From the NCBI GenBank assembly GCA_031274005.1, contig JAISQU010000361.1, positions 1 to 6,236 of the forward strand: a stretch of 6,236 nt of DNA. Reading direction: 5' to 3'. The position numbers and the translations under genes are program-made. Of the stretch, positions 1-5,942 are shown piece after piece; within the stretch, counting starts at the first letter, position 1; each line of letters opens with the position of its first letter. The stretch is from Spirochaetales bacterium (lineage in GTDB: Bacteria; Spirochaetota; Spirochaetia; DTKZ01). The notes under the pieces are model-generated. The model saw only the letters and a program-made list of their open reading frames with translations. It was not told the DNA's origin and made no database searches.

Positions 1-1196
1 ACCTCGATTTCCGTCAGGCACAGGGTATTGTGAATCCGTACAATGCGCGCCGCCGACCAGTCCATCAGGTTGCTTGTTTTTATGCAGGACTGAATCGCCT
101 GCCTGTCGTTGGGAAGGGTCATGGGAATTTTAACGCCCCCGGTAAGCGTCGCCGTCAGCGTGTTGGGGTAGGTCTGAGTAAAATCGAATTTTTCCGCCGC
201 CCGGCGGGTTGTAAAATCAGCCATTCCCAGGCCGTTGCCGTTTCCCTTTGACTTTGCGGAAATATCGAGAATCACAAGCCGCGTGATTTTCGGCCCACCG
301 GAAATCCAGGCCGAATGATAACGGCCCACAACATTTGTGTCAAAACCCGAACCGCTTATCTCCTTGCCGACTTCGTCCAGTATCAGGGCGTCCAGGGTTT
401 CAAAATACAATTTGGGACAAATATCCCGCGCGCTGTTCAGCAGTTTCGGCTCTTCGGTTTCAATCTGCCCGGGCGCGAGAAGCAGGGCGGTACAGGTTTC
501 GTGAAAGGCGTTTTCCACAAGCCCCAGGGCAAACAGCAGTTTTATCTTCTTCAGGGACTCCCGCGCGATTTCCGGTACGTGTTCGGGCATCTTCCCAAAG
601 CCAAGATTGTGCGCGATATCCGCGCCCCGCTGTTTGCCGAGTCCTATCGTAATCATTTTCATCAGGCCGCTCTCGTACGGCCCGCGGAAGCAGACATGGG
701 GTTTGACGCGGTTTGTAATGATTATGCCGTCCGCCTCGTAGGCAAGGCGGTCAATAAGTACGGGCATGCCGCTTTCGGTTTTTCCCAGTTCCACCGTGTC
801 CATGCAGGATCTTATGGGCATGCCGACATTCTCTTCCGTATAGCCCATGCCCCGCAGCATCGCGGCCTGGCCCTCCGCGGTTGCGCCCGCGTGGCTGCCC
901 ATGGCCGGAACAATAAAAGGCTCTCCCCCGACGGCGCGAACCTCTTCTCCCAAAACCCTGACCGCCAGGGGCAGGTTGGCTATTCCCCGGCTGCCCACGG
1001 CGATGGCGATGGAACTCCCTTTTTTCAGGGGCGGGAGCAGTTTTTTTTCGGCGAGCTGCCGCCGTATTTCCGCCTCCACATCAACCGCCGGAGGGTGAGG
1101 AAATATCTGCCGCACCTTCGCCATGCGCGGAATTTTTATATCTTTCAAAAGGTTTTCTATAACCTTCCAATCTCCCTGCCCTCCCACATGTATCAT
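1..1196 (-). CDS. LarA-like / DUF2088 protein, probable nickel-pincer 2-hydroxyacid racemase or epimerase (3' end outside window)
   Basis: An open frame of 398 codons runs from an ATG at 1196-1194 to the window edge with no stop, so the C-terminus is missing, probably only a few dozen residues. The start overlaps the tctA stop (ATGA), and a GAGGAG in the end of tctA can serve as its Shine-Dalgarno. The protein resembles the lactate racemase family, cytoplasmic enzymes that use a covalently lysine-bound nickel-pincer nucleotide to invert the 2-hydroxy carbon. Visible motifs are GSHAGAT (His102), NRVKPH (His167), RGPYESGLMK (Lys180) and AHNLG (His196). From memory, Lactobacillus LarA uses His108, His174, Lys184 and His200. 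The spacings here are nearly the same, including exactly 16 residues between the Lys and the last His, so all four residues appear kept. The family includes racemases and epimerases for hydroxyacids other than lactate, so substrate is open. No LarB, LarC or LarE cofactor genes are in the window. Family placement is firm; the activity is inferred. Confidence 0.85.
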   Translation of the reverse strand, partial: MIHVGGQGDWKVIENLLKDIKIPRMAKVRQIFPHPPAVDVEAEIRRQLAEKKLLPPLKKGSSIAIAVGSRGIANLPLAVRVLGEEVRAVGGEPFIVPAMGSHAGATAEGQAAMLRGMGYTEENVGMPIRSCMDTVELGKTESGMPVLIDRLAYEADGIIITNRVKPHVCFRGPYESGLMKMITIGLGKQRGADIAHNLGFGKMPEHVPEIARESLKKIKLLFALGLVENAFHETCTALLLAPGQIETEEPKLLNSARDICPKLYFETLDALILDEVGKEISGSGFDTNVVGRYHSAWISGGPKITRLVILDISAKSKGNGNGLGMADFTTRRAAEKFDFTQTYPNTLTATLTGGVKIPMTLPNDRQAIQSCIKTSNLMDWSAARIVRIHNTLCLTEIE

Positions 1197-2695
1197 GCCG
1201 GTTTCTTCTCCTCTTTATTAATTTTATAGGCCGCCACAAGGGCGAACACAATGGATACTACGGATAAAATCAGGAAAAAAGCGGAAATCGGCCGCTGGAG
1301 AAGTACCAGCCAGTTATTCCCCGAAACCAGCATGGCGCGGTTCAAATTGTCCTCCGCCATGGGGCCAAGAATAAGGCCAAGAACAAGGGGCGCGCCCGGA
1401 TACCCGTACTTCCGCATAAAAAAACCTATAACGCCGAAGATAACCGCCACGAGAACGTCAAAAAGGCTGTTTCCCAGAGTAAAGGAACCCACAACGCAGA
1501 GCACCATAATAACGGGCATCAATATCTGGTAGGGCACTTTAAGGACATAGGGCGCGAATTTCGCGGAAAGAAAACCGAAGCCCAGCATAACAAACTGGAT
1601 GGTTATCATGCCCGAAAATATGGCGTAGACCACATGGGGCATTTCCACAAAAAGGAGCGGCCCGGGTTTTACCCCTATAAGCGTTAAAGCGCCCAACATA
1701 ACCGCCGTTACGGCGTCTCCCGGAACCCCCAGGGTCAGCATGGGAATCATCGCTCCCCCTGTTGTGGCGTTGTTTGACGCTTCCGGCGCTGCTATGCCTT
1801 CAATTGCGCCCTTCCCGAACTGGTTCTTGTTTTTGGACCACTTTTGCACAACATTATAGGCGAGAAAACAGCTTATGGCGCCGCCTGTTCCGGGAATAAT
1901 GCCGATAAAAACCCCTATGACCGATCCGACGATAAGGGCCATGGCGATTACCCTTATGTCTCCCAACGAGGGTATAACATCCCTGATCCTGATTTTCTGC
2001 TCCACAACCGTGTTTCCGGTCTTTTTTGTCTGCACCTCGCCGAAGACCTGGGCCACCGCGAAAACTCCGATAAGAACCGGCAGAAGCTGAAAGCCTCCCA
2101 TCAAATATATGTTCCCGAAGGTGAACCTGTTGGACCCCACAAGCACATCAATGCCCACGGTTGAGGCCAAAAGGCCAATCCAGCCGGACAAAAGACCCTT
2201 GATGATATTTTTCGCGGAAGCGCTGGCCATAATCGTAAGGCCGAAGATGGAAAGCGAAAAGAAATCCGCGGCCTGAAACTGCAAGGCGATTTTGGCAAGC
2301 TGAGGAGCGATAAGAATAAGACAGGCCGTGCTGAGAAGGCCGCCGAAAAAAGAAGCCACTGTCGCAATACCTATGGCCTTGCCCGCCTTGCCCTGCTGGC
2401 ACAGGGGGTAGCCGTCAAGCAGTGTCGCGGAAGCCGAGGGCGTTCCCGGAGTCCTCAAGAGAATCGCGGACACAGACCCTCCGTACATCGCGCCGCAGAA
2501 AAGACCCGCAAGCATAACAAGAGCCGTATCCGCCGGAAGCCGGTACACCAGCGGGAGAAGCAGAATAATTCCCATGGAACCGGTCATTCCGGGAAGTGCC
2601 CCGATTATAACGCCCAGACCTGTTCCAAAAATCATCAAAGCGAACGTAAGGGGCTGGAAAACAACACCGAAACCCTGAAGCAAATGTTCAAACAT
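1193..2695 (-). CDS. tctA: TctA, large membrane subunit of a tripartite tricarboxylate transporter
   Basis: This is a 500-residue, strongly hydrophobic protein of the usual TctA length, with roughly a dozen membrane segments. It forms the translocation channel that takes organic acids delivered by TctC, driven by an ion gradient. The family's internal duplication is visible: IGALPGMTG at residues 31-39 matches IGIIPGTGG at 264-272. The conserved stretches around YGGSVSAILLRTPGTPSA (71-88), GKAGKAIGIA (102-111), PEASNNATTGGAMIPML (304-320), LGVPGD (322-327) and GVKPGP (341-346) are all present. It starts 16 bases after the tctB stop, with an AAAGGGG at 2705-2711 nine bases upstream of the ATG. 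Its stop overlaps the start of the LarA-like gene. The C-terminal tail is short and lysine/glutamate rich (residues 491-500), as expected for a cytoplasmic end. The frame is intact. Substrate cannot be deduced: family members carry citrate, other di- and tricarboxylates, and some aromatic acids. Confidence 0.95.
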   Translation of the reverse strand: MFEHLLQGFGVVFQPLTFALMIFGTGLGVIIGALPGMTGSMGIILLLPLVYRLPADTALVMLAGLFCGAMYGGSVSAILLRTPGTPSASATLLDGYPLCQQGKAGKAIGIATVASFFGGLLSTACLILIAPQLAKIALQFQAADFFSLSIFGLTIMASASAKNIIKGLLSGWIGLLASTVGIDVLVGSNRFTFGNIYLMGGFQLLPVLIGVFAVAQVFGEVQTKKTGNTVVEQKIRIRDVIPSLGDIRVIAMALIVGSVIGVFIGIIPGTGGAISCFLAYNVVQKWSKNKNQFGKGAIEGIAAPEASNNATTGGAMIPMLTLGVPGDAVTAVMLGALTLIGVKPGPLLFVEMPHVVYAIFSGMITIQFVMLGFGFLSAKFAPYVLKVPYQILMPVIMVLCVVGSFTLGNSLFDVLVAVIFGVIGFFMRKYGYPGAPLVLGLILGPMAEDNLNRAMLVSGNNWLVLLQRPISAFFLILSVVSIVFALVAAYKINKEEKKPA

Positions 2696-2711
2696 TATGC
2701 CATTCCCCTTT

Positions 2712-3167
2712 CTAAAACAGCCTGAAAACAGGCAGCATAACGAGGAATATTTCGCGGAATACCAGATGGATCCCCGCGGTAACGAGAATACCGACCAGTA
2801 TCATCGTCCGCCATTTTCTGTACCCAAAATAGTATATCGCGAAAAACAAATAAAAAGGCGTCAGAAAAATAAAACCCAGAAGGCGCATAAGCTGTACGTA
2901 CACAATTGTTACGGCGATAAAAACCGCCGTACGCGCGACAGGCTTCCAGCTGAACTTTACTTCAATTTTTGGAAAACCGCGGAGAAAGCTGTCTATGGAC
3001 AAAATTGCGCCCAAAATAAAAAGGCCCGCGGCTATAACCTTCGGATAATCCCCCGGGCCTATGCCTTTGTCCACTTTTAACATTTGGTTGGCCGACATAA
3101 ATACAAAAACCGCGAGCGCCATAAAGCCTATGCCCATTCCAAAATCGACCCTTCGTGTTTTCTTCAT
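2712..3167 (-). CDS. tctB: TctB, small membrane subunit of a tripartite tricarboxylate transporter
   Basis: This is a 151-residue membrane protein, the normal size for TctB, which sits beside TctA in the inner membrane. Hydrophobic segments are at about residues 10-26, 43-60, 80-115 (probably two helices) and 121-148. The family landmark after the first helix, here GIGPGDYP (residues 35-42), is present. So are the LLGFIFLTP stretch (96-104) and the C-terminal FREIFLVMLP stretch (137-146), which is typical of the family's last helix. The N-terminus MKKTRR is positively charged and fits an inside start. The start is supported by an AAGAGGT five bases upstream of the ATG. It lies 65 bases downstream of tctC across a terminator-like hairpin and 16 bases ahead of tctA, so its expression probably depends on read-through from tctC. 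Sequence conservation in this family is low, so the call rests on these landmarks together with its place between tctC and tctA. Confidence 0.92.
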   Translation of the reverse strand: MKKTRRVDFGMGIGFMALAVFVFMSANQMLKVDKGIGPGDYPKVIAAGLFILGAILSIDSFLRGFPKIEVKFSWKPVARTAVFIAVTIVYVQLMRLLGFIFLTPFYLFFAIYYFGYRKWRTMILVGILVTAGIHLVFREIFLVMLPVFRLF

Positions 3168-3190
3168 GGAATACCTCTTGCGGATAACAG

Positions 3191-3223
3191 GAAAAAGAAA
3201 GCCGCTTCCACGGCGGAAGCGGC
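3191..3223 (-). terminator. Hairpin with T-tract between tctC and tctB, probable partial terminator
   Basis: On the minus strand a 9-bp perfect stem (arms 3215-3223 and 3201-3209, GCCGCTTCC with GGAAGCGGC) encloses a 5-base loop and is followed at once by a T-rich run (TTTCTTTTTC, 3200-3191). It begins ten bases after the tctC stop. This has the form of an intrinsic terminator. Because tctB and tctA follow in the same direction with no clear promoter of their own, it more likely acts as a partial terminator or 3' stabiliser that keeps the binding protein above the membrane subunits. It could also work weakly on the plus strand, which has a T-run just past the stem. Confidence 0.65.
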
Positions 3224-3232
3224 CACTATTTT

Positions 3233-4213
3233 TTACTTGTACCTGTTGCCCATCTTGTTGGTTTTGATAAGCTCTTCATACCGCTTGTCTTCCGCCGCAA
3301 CAAGAGCGCCAAAATCTTTCGCGCTTGCGTAGGAGGGAGTCGCGTTGAGTTCTTTCATCTTCGCGATAAACTCCGGGTCTTCAATACACTTCTTGAAAAT
3401 ATCGTGGAGGGCCTGGACGATGTTCTCAGGGGTTCCCGGAGGCGCCACAATGCCCCGCCATTGATCCAGAACCAGATCGACGCCGGCCTCTTTTCCCGTC
3501 GGGACATTGGGGAAAGTGTCAAAACGCTTGCCGCCGAAAACCGCGAGTATGCGCAGCTGCCCGGCCTGGGCGTTTGAGATACCCTCCGGGGCGACGTTCA
3601 TCGCGCTGTCGCACTGGCCGCTCATAAGGCCGGTAACCGAGGGGCCGCCGCCGGTAAACGGAACATGCAGCAACTGGATGCCCGCGGCCTTTTCAAACAG
3701 AAGAGCGCCCATGTGGTTCCCGCCGCCCGCGCCAGCGTTCCCAATGGAAACCTTGCCGGGGTTCTTTTTCGCGTCGGCAATAAAATCCTGCAGGGTCTGC
3801 CAGGGCGCGTCCGCCCGGACATTCAGATAATTGCTCGCGACAACGACCTGCGCAACAGGAACAAAGCTGGTTGCCGTAAACGGAACACTATCCATGTGGG
3901 TCTTGATAACGTGAGCCACGTTCCAGTGCATAATCCAGTAACCATCGGGGGCTTCCTGCATAAACTGGGTTATTCCCGGCACTCCCGCGGCGCCCCCCGA
4001 GTTCGTGATGACCAGGGGCTGCCCGTTGGCGTATTTGGGAAAAACCGCCGCCAGCGCCCGGAAAACCAGGTCGGCCCCGCCGCCGGCGGCCCAGGCAACC
4101 ATGGCCTGCACCGGTTTGTTGGGGAATTGTTCCGCTGTTTCGGAAGTTCCCCGCGCGAAAACGACGCCGGAAACCGTGAGACACATCAGCATAACAACGA
4201 TGATCTTTTTCAT
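3233..4213 (-). CDS. tctC: TctC, periplasmic substrate-binding protein of a tripartite tricarboxylate transporter (Bug family)
   Basis: This 326-residue protein is of normal length for TctC/Bug binding proteins, which capture a carboxylate in the periplasm and deliver it to TctA/TctB. It has a signal peptide: MKK, a hydrophobic core at about residues 4-19, and a likely signal peptidase I site after VFA (residue 20). There is no cysteine at that point, so it is probably soluble rather than a lipoprotein. Family motifs follow: FPNKPVQAMVAWAAGGGAD (30-48, with Asp48 in the usual ligand-loop position), NSGGAAG (71-77), PDGY (89-92), GNAGAGGGNHMGA (158-170), HVPFTGGGP (183-191), and WRGIVAPPGTP (252-262). 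The start is fixed by a strong AAGGAGGAAG at 4216-4225. The mature N-terminus RGTSE is the main spirochaete-like hint in the window. It is the second gene of the operon, 43 bases after the M24-like gene. Bug proteins bind a range of acids, so the ligand is unknown. Confidence 0.95.
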   Translation of the reverse strand: MKKIIVVMLMCLTVSGVVFARGTSETAEQFPNKPVQAMVAWAAGGGADLVFRALAAVFPKYANGQPLVITNSGGAAGVPGITQFMQEAPDGYWIMHWNVAHVIKTHMDSVPFTATSFVPVAQVVVASNYLNVRADAPWQTLQDFIADAKKNPGKVSIGNAGAGGGNHMGALLFEKAAGIQLLHVPFTGGGPSVTGLMSGQCDSAMNVAPEGISNAQAGQLRILAVFGGKRFDTFPNVPTGKEAGVDLVLDQWRGIVAPPGTPENIVQALHDIFKKCIEDPEFIAKMKELNATPSYASAKDFGALVAAEDKRYEELIKTNKMGNRYK

Positions 4214-4236
4214 TTCTTCCTCCTTGCTTGCTTTTC

Positions 4237-4251
4237 AGAGACAAAGTCTCT
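4237..4251 (-). other. Small inverted repeat in the M24-tctC gap
   Basis: A perfect 6-bp inverted repeat with a 3-base loop (AGAGAC, TTT, GTCTCT read on the minus strand) lies between the M24-like stop codon and the tctC Shine-Dalgarno. It has no T-tract after it, so it is not a normal terminator. It could form a weak RNA hairpin that protects the downstream message or influences tctC translation. A hairpin this small can occur by chance. Confidence 0.3.
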
Positions 4252-4256
4252 ATAAA

Positions 4257-5357
4257 TTACAGTTCCAGTATGGCGGGCCGCCGGAATGTGAAGCCGCCTT
4301 TTTGCATAACCAGGGCGGGGAAAATGACAGGCTCCGAAATAATAACCGGCCCCTCCGGTGTGGCAAGCATGGTGTCTTCGCTTTTTGTCCCCGTAATCGA
4401 CGGATTCCATGTAAAGCCCTGATTCTCCCGCACAACTTCCTTTGTCGCCTGGGTTACCTTGTAATCCCGCCCTATATATCCTATGGAACCGCCCTGATGA
4501 TGCAGCTTGTACTCTTCAGGATAACCCTTTTCCGCATAGGCCGCCAGACCCGCCTGAAAGGCTTCCACCGCGGGACGGCCCGGAACAGTGGCGGCCATGA
4601 AAGCCGAATCGACATAGACATTGGCCTCGTAGGTTTTTTGCAGGGAATCCGGGACTTTGCCGAAATGGACGAAACGGGTTATGGATACGATGAGTCCTTT
4701 CCGCCGGCTGTTTACGCTGATCATGGCCCGTTCCCGGATTTTCCGGCCCGTGGCTACGGGGTGGCGGAAAAGTGAAATACGCTCGTCGGCGGCGCAGAAG
4801 GCTACAATAAAATCCATTCCCCGCGCCCAGAGTTTTTCCGCCAGGCGTCCGACTACGGCGTATTCGGTATCGCCGGGGCGTATGGTCTCGGCGGTTTCTT
4901 CCGCGGCCAGAGCCGTGAGCCGGCCCTGCTCTTTGTAGCGTTCCACTTCCCAGGACGTAAGGGAATACCGCAGGGGATTTATTTTTCCGGAAATATCCGA
5001 AGCGCCCGCAAGAGCGCAGTCGGACCCTATGGCCTTACCCGCAAGCGACAAAACAATTTCCGCCTCCTTATCTTCATACCACGGGAAGCTTTTGATCTGG
5101 TAACCCTGTTCCGGCAGGTTTTCTTCCTTTTCCATGCGGGGCGCCTCAATATTGCTGCATACAACGTAGTCCCTGTCCGGGGTAATAAGAATTCCGGCTA
5201 CGCCTGTTTCCGTGGCAAGCCCGACAAGATTATACCTGCCCCCCGTTATCCACGCGAAGTTCGAGCTTTTTTTCAGATAGATTCCGTCGAGCTTTTGCTC
5301 TTCCAGAAGCTTTTTTATAAGAGTTCGCTTTCCCTGAATTTCTTCCTGTATAAACAT
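4257..5357 (-). CDS. M24 (aminopeptidase P / creatinase fold) protein lacking most metal ligands
   Basis: This 366-residue protein has the two-domain M24 layout: an N-terminal creatinase-like domain (about residues 10-125) and a C-terminal pita-bread domain (about 135-350). The usual peptidase has Asp, Asp, His, Glu, Glu as metal ligands. My alignment gives Asn216 (SVNS), Ile226 (SITRFVHFG, where peptidases have SDxTR), Gly290 (HHQGGSIGY, where peptidases have GHGIG), Asn318 (WNPS, where peptidases have EPG) and Glu327 (KSEDT). Four of five ligands are therefore replaced, while the surrounding framework is well kept, including FRHP (197-200). Creatinase is a known M24-fold enzyme that works without metal, so an amidinohydrolase-like hydrolase is possible; a pure binding role is also possible. 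From memory, sequences with the same HHQGG and WNPSITGTKSEDT blocks recur in other bacteria, which argues against decay. It is the first gene of the operon, with AAAGGAG at 5364-5370 seven bases before the ATG. The fold is firm; the function is unknown. Confidence 0.85.
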   Translation of the reverse strand: MFIQEEIQGKRTLIKKLLEEQKLDGIYLKKSSNFAWITGGRYNLVGLATETGVAGILITPDRDYVVCSNIEAPRMEKEENLPEQGYQIKSFPWYEDKEAEIVLSLAGKAIGSDCALAGASDISGKINPLRYSLTSWEVERYKEQGRLTALAAEETAETIRPGDTEYAVVGRLAEKLWARGMDFIVAFCAADERISLFRHPVATGRKIRERAMISVNSRRKGLIVSITRFVHFGKVPDSLQKTYEANVYVDSAFMAATVPGRPAVEAFQAGLAAYAEKGYPEEYKLHHQGGSIGYIGRDYKVTQATKEVVRENQGFTWNPSITGTKSEDTMLATPEGPVIISEPVIFPALVMQKGGFTFRRPAILEL

Positions 5358-5398
5358 TCGGTTCTCCTTTGCGCGCGTTTGACGGCGATATATCCTTC

Positions 5399-5427
5399 AT
5401 CTTATGTCGTAAGACGTCAGTTGTCAA
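5399..5427 (-). promoter_or_regulatory. Sigma70-type promoter of the TTT operon
   Basis: Reading on the minus strand, a perfect -35 box TTGACA (5427-5422) is followed by a 17-base spacer and a TAAGAT -10 box (5404-5399, four of six matches). The region upstream of the -35 is AT-rich (about 5428-5450, including the palindrome AATTTAAATT at 5431-5440) and could act as an UP element. Transcription would begin near 5392, giving a leader of about 35 bases before the M24-like ATG. It is the only good promoter seen upstream of the operon. Confidence 0.65.
5400..5414. promoter_or_regulatory. Candidate operator overlapping the -10 box
   Basis: A perfect 5-bp inverted repeat with a 5-base centre (TCTTA, TGTCG, TAAGA) covers most of the -10 box and part of the spacer. 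A dimeric repressor bound here would block the promoter. Size and symmetry would suit a GntR-type regulator, which commonly controls organic-acid uptake operons, but no regulator gene is in the window and the repeat is short enough to be chance. Confidence 0.3.
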
Positions 5428-5473
5428 GAAAATTTAAATTATGTCTTTTTAGGGACTCGTTCTGACACGACCA

Positions 5474-5506
5474 CGGAATAGAAAAATGCTGCATTTTTCT
5501 ATTCCG
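5474..5506. repeat. 33-base near-perfect palindrome
   Basis: Two 16-base arms (5474-5489 and 5491-5506) are exact reverse complements around a single T at 5490, starting CGGAATAG and ending CTATTCCG. As RNA it would form a long stem with a very small loop. Neither side has a proper T-tract after the stem, although the arms contain A5 and T5 runs. It could be an old terminator, a dispersed palindromic repeat or a protein-binding site. Confidence 0.6.
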
Positions 5507-5608
5507 CTTTGAAGCTTCTTATTCATAAACACGCTCTTACCAATTCCTTCGCCAGGGCGGTTTCCCGGGATACCGTAAAGGTTCCATATTTTTGGTCCCC
5601 TGACCGCC

Positions 5609-5636
5609 TAAAAACCTACAAAAATGTAGGTTTTTA
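5609..5636. terminator. Bidirectional terminator-like hairpin
   Basis: Perfect 12-base arms (5609-5620 and 5625-5636) flank a loop of four A residues. The core stem CCTACA/TGTAGG is flanked by A5 on one side and T5 on the other, so on either strand a stem is followed by a T-run. This is the shape of a bidirectional intrinsic terminator. The stem is not GC-rich and no intact gene clearly ends at it, so it may insulate the minus-strand operon from the plus-strand frames to the right or be a leftover. Confidence 0.5.
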
Positions 5637-5689
5637 CATTGCCGGTTCCCGGATAGAGCGGAGTATGCACCCGAGGGAGAAAAAATAGC

Positions 5690-5719
5690 TTTACAAGTGT
5701 ATTATAAATGTGGTAGACT
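5690..5719 (+). promoter_or_regulatory. Possible promoter for the plus-strand small frames
   Basis: TTTACA (5690-5695) is followed after 18 bases by TAGACT (5714-5719), a fair but not strong sigma70-type pair. The area also holds the octamer TATTATAA twice (5700-5707 and 5719-5726), so other -10 choices exist, none with a better -35. The call rests mainly on position, just before a strong Shine-Dalgarno. Confidence 0.25.
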
Positions 5720-5733
5720 ATTATAAGTTTTTT

Positions 5734-5740
5734 GAGGAGG
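5734..5740 (+). promoter_or_regulatory. Strong Shine-Dalgarno that selects the ATG at 5746
   Basis: GAGGAGG lies five bases before the ATG at 5746. A competing ATG at 5757 in another frame, which would give a 61-codon frame, is 16 bases away and has no site of its own. This favours the 38-codon reading frame as the one translated. Confidence 0.6.
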
Positions 5741-5745
5741 ATAGT

Positions 5746-5862
5746 ATGATACGGGGATGTGTGGCACAGGTATCCCAGCCTGGTTTCTGTGTTTTAATGG
5801 ACGGCTGCGGCGATTTCCTGTCTATTCAGGAAATAAATCATCTTCCGAAACAAATATATTAA
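5746..5862 (+). CDS. Small hypothetical protein, 38 residues
   Basis: This 38-codon frame opens with an ATG five bases after a near-perfect Shine-Dalgarno and ends with a TAA whose last A begins the next ATG. The product has three cysteines (residues 5, 15, 21), an acidic/glycine patch (MDGCGD, 18-23) and no membrane segment or signal peptide. I do not recognise it. It may be a genuine microprotein, or the first piece of a longer gene broken by a frameshift, since the next two frames continue without a gap. The strong ribosome-binding site is the best argument that it is translated. Confidence 0.4.
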   Translation: MIRGCVAQVSQPGFCVLMDGCGDFLSIQEINHLPKQIY

Positions 5863-5942
5863 TGCTATATTTTTCTTTCCGGAGAGAGCGGGAATCTCCT
5901 GTTTCCGCCTTGACTAATTATTTTTACAAGGGGCTGGTATGA
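5862..5942 (+). CDS. Possible 26-residue linking frame
   Basis: The ATG at 5862 overlaps the previous stop by one base (TAATG), and its TGA overlaps the ATG of the next frame (ATGA). It has no Shine-Dalgarno of its own, so it could only be translated by reinitiation. The peptide is basic and aromatic (RRERE at 7-11, NYFYKG at 19-24). It may be a chance frame or the frame-shifted middle of a broken gene. Confidence 0.2.
   Translation: MLYFSFRRERESPVSALTNYFYKGLV

Larger units (their letters stand above)
5428..5689. other. Gene-poor intergenic stretch with two inverted repeats and a short open frame
   Basis: No gene with a start codon and ribosome-binding site was found here. It holds the AT-rich zone behind the operon promoter, a 33-base palindrome (5474-5506), a 28-base hairpin (5609-5636), and between them a minus-strand frame of 30 codons (5615-5523) that is open from stop to stop. 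That frame has no ATG and no Shine-Dalgarno. Its second half (FTVSRETALAKELVRAC) looks protein-like and could be the tail of a lost gene, with the 33-base palindrome lying about 16 bases beyond its stop. I do not recognise a family. Confidence 0.4.

Noticed and set aside
315..1229. A 304-codon plus-strand open frame
   Set aside because: It lies antisense to the LarA-like gene, whose protein is clearly family-like. The plus-strand translation is rich in Arg, His, Gly and Phe with no recognisable motif.
3665..4255. A 196-codon plus-strand open frame
   Set aside because: It is antisense to the well-supported tctC gene and has no plausible ribosome-binding site or domain.
4005..4775. A 256-codon plus-strand open frame
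   Set aside because: It crosses the tctC/M24 junction in antisense, and its translation has no family character.
5428..5745. CRISPR array, tRNA or riboswitch in the gene-poor stretch
   Set aside because: There are no regularly spaced repeats, no cloverleaf, and no riboswitch core that I can recognise; the two inverted repeats are unrelated to each other in sequence.
5757..5942. A 61-codon plus-strand frame starting at ATG 5757
   Set aside because: The Shine-Dalgarno is placed for the ATG at 5746, and the first part of this frame overlaps that one out of phase. Only its last 26 codons are kept as a possible separate frame.
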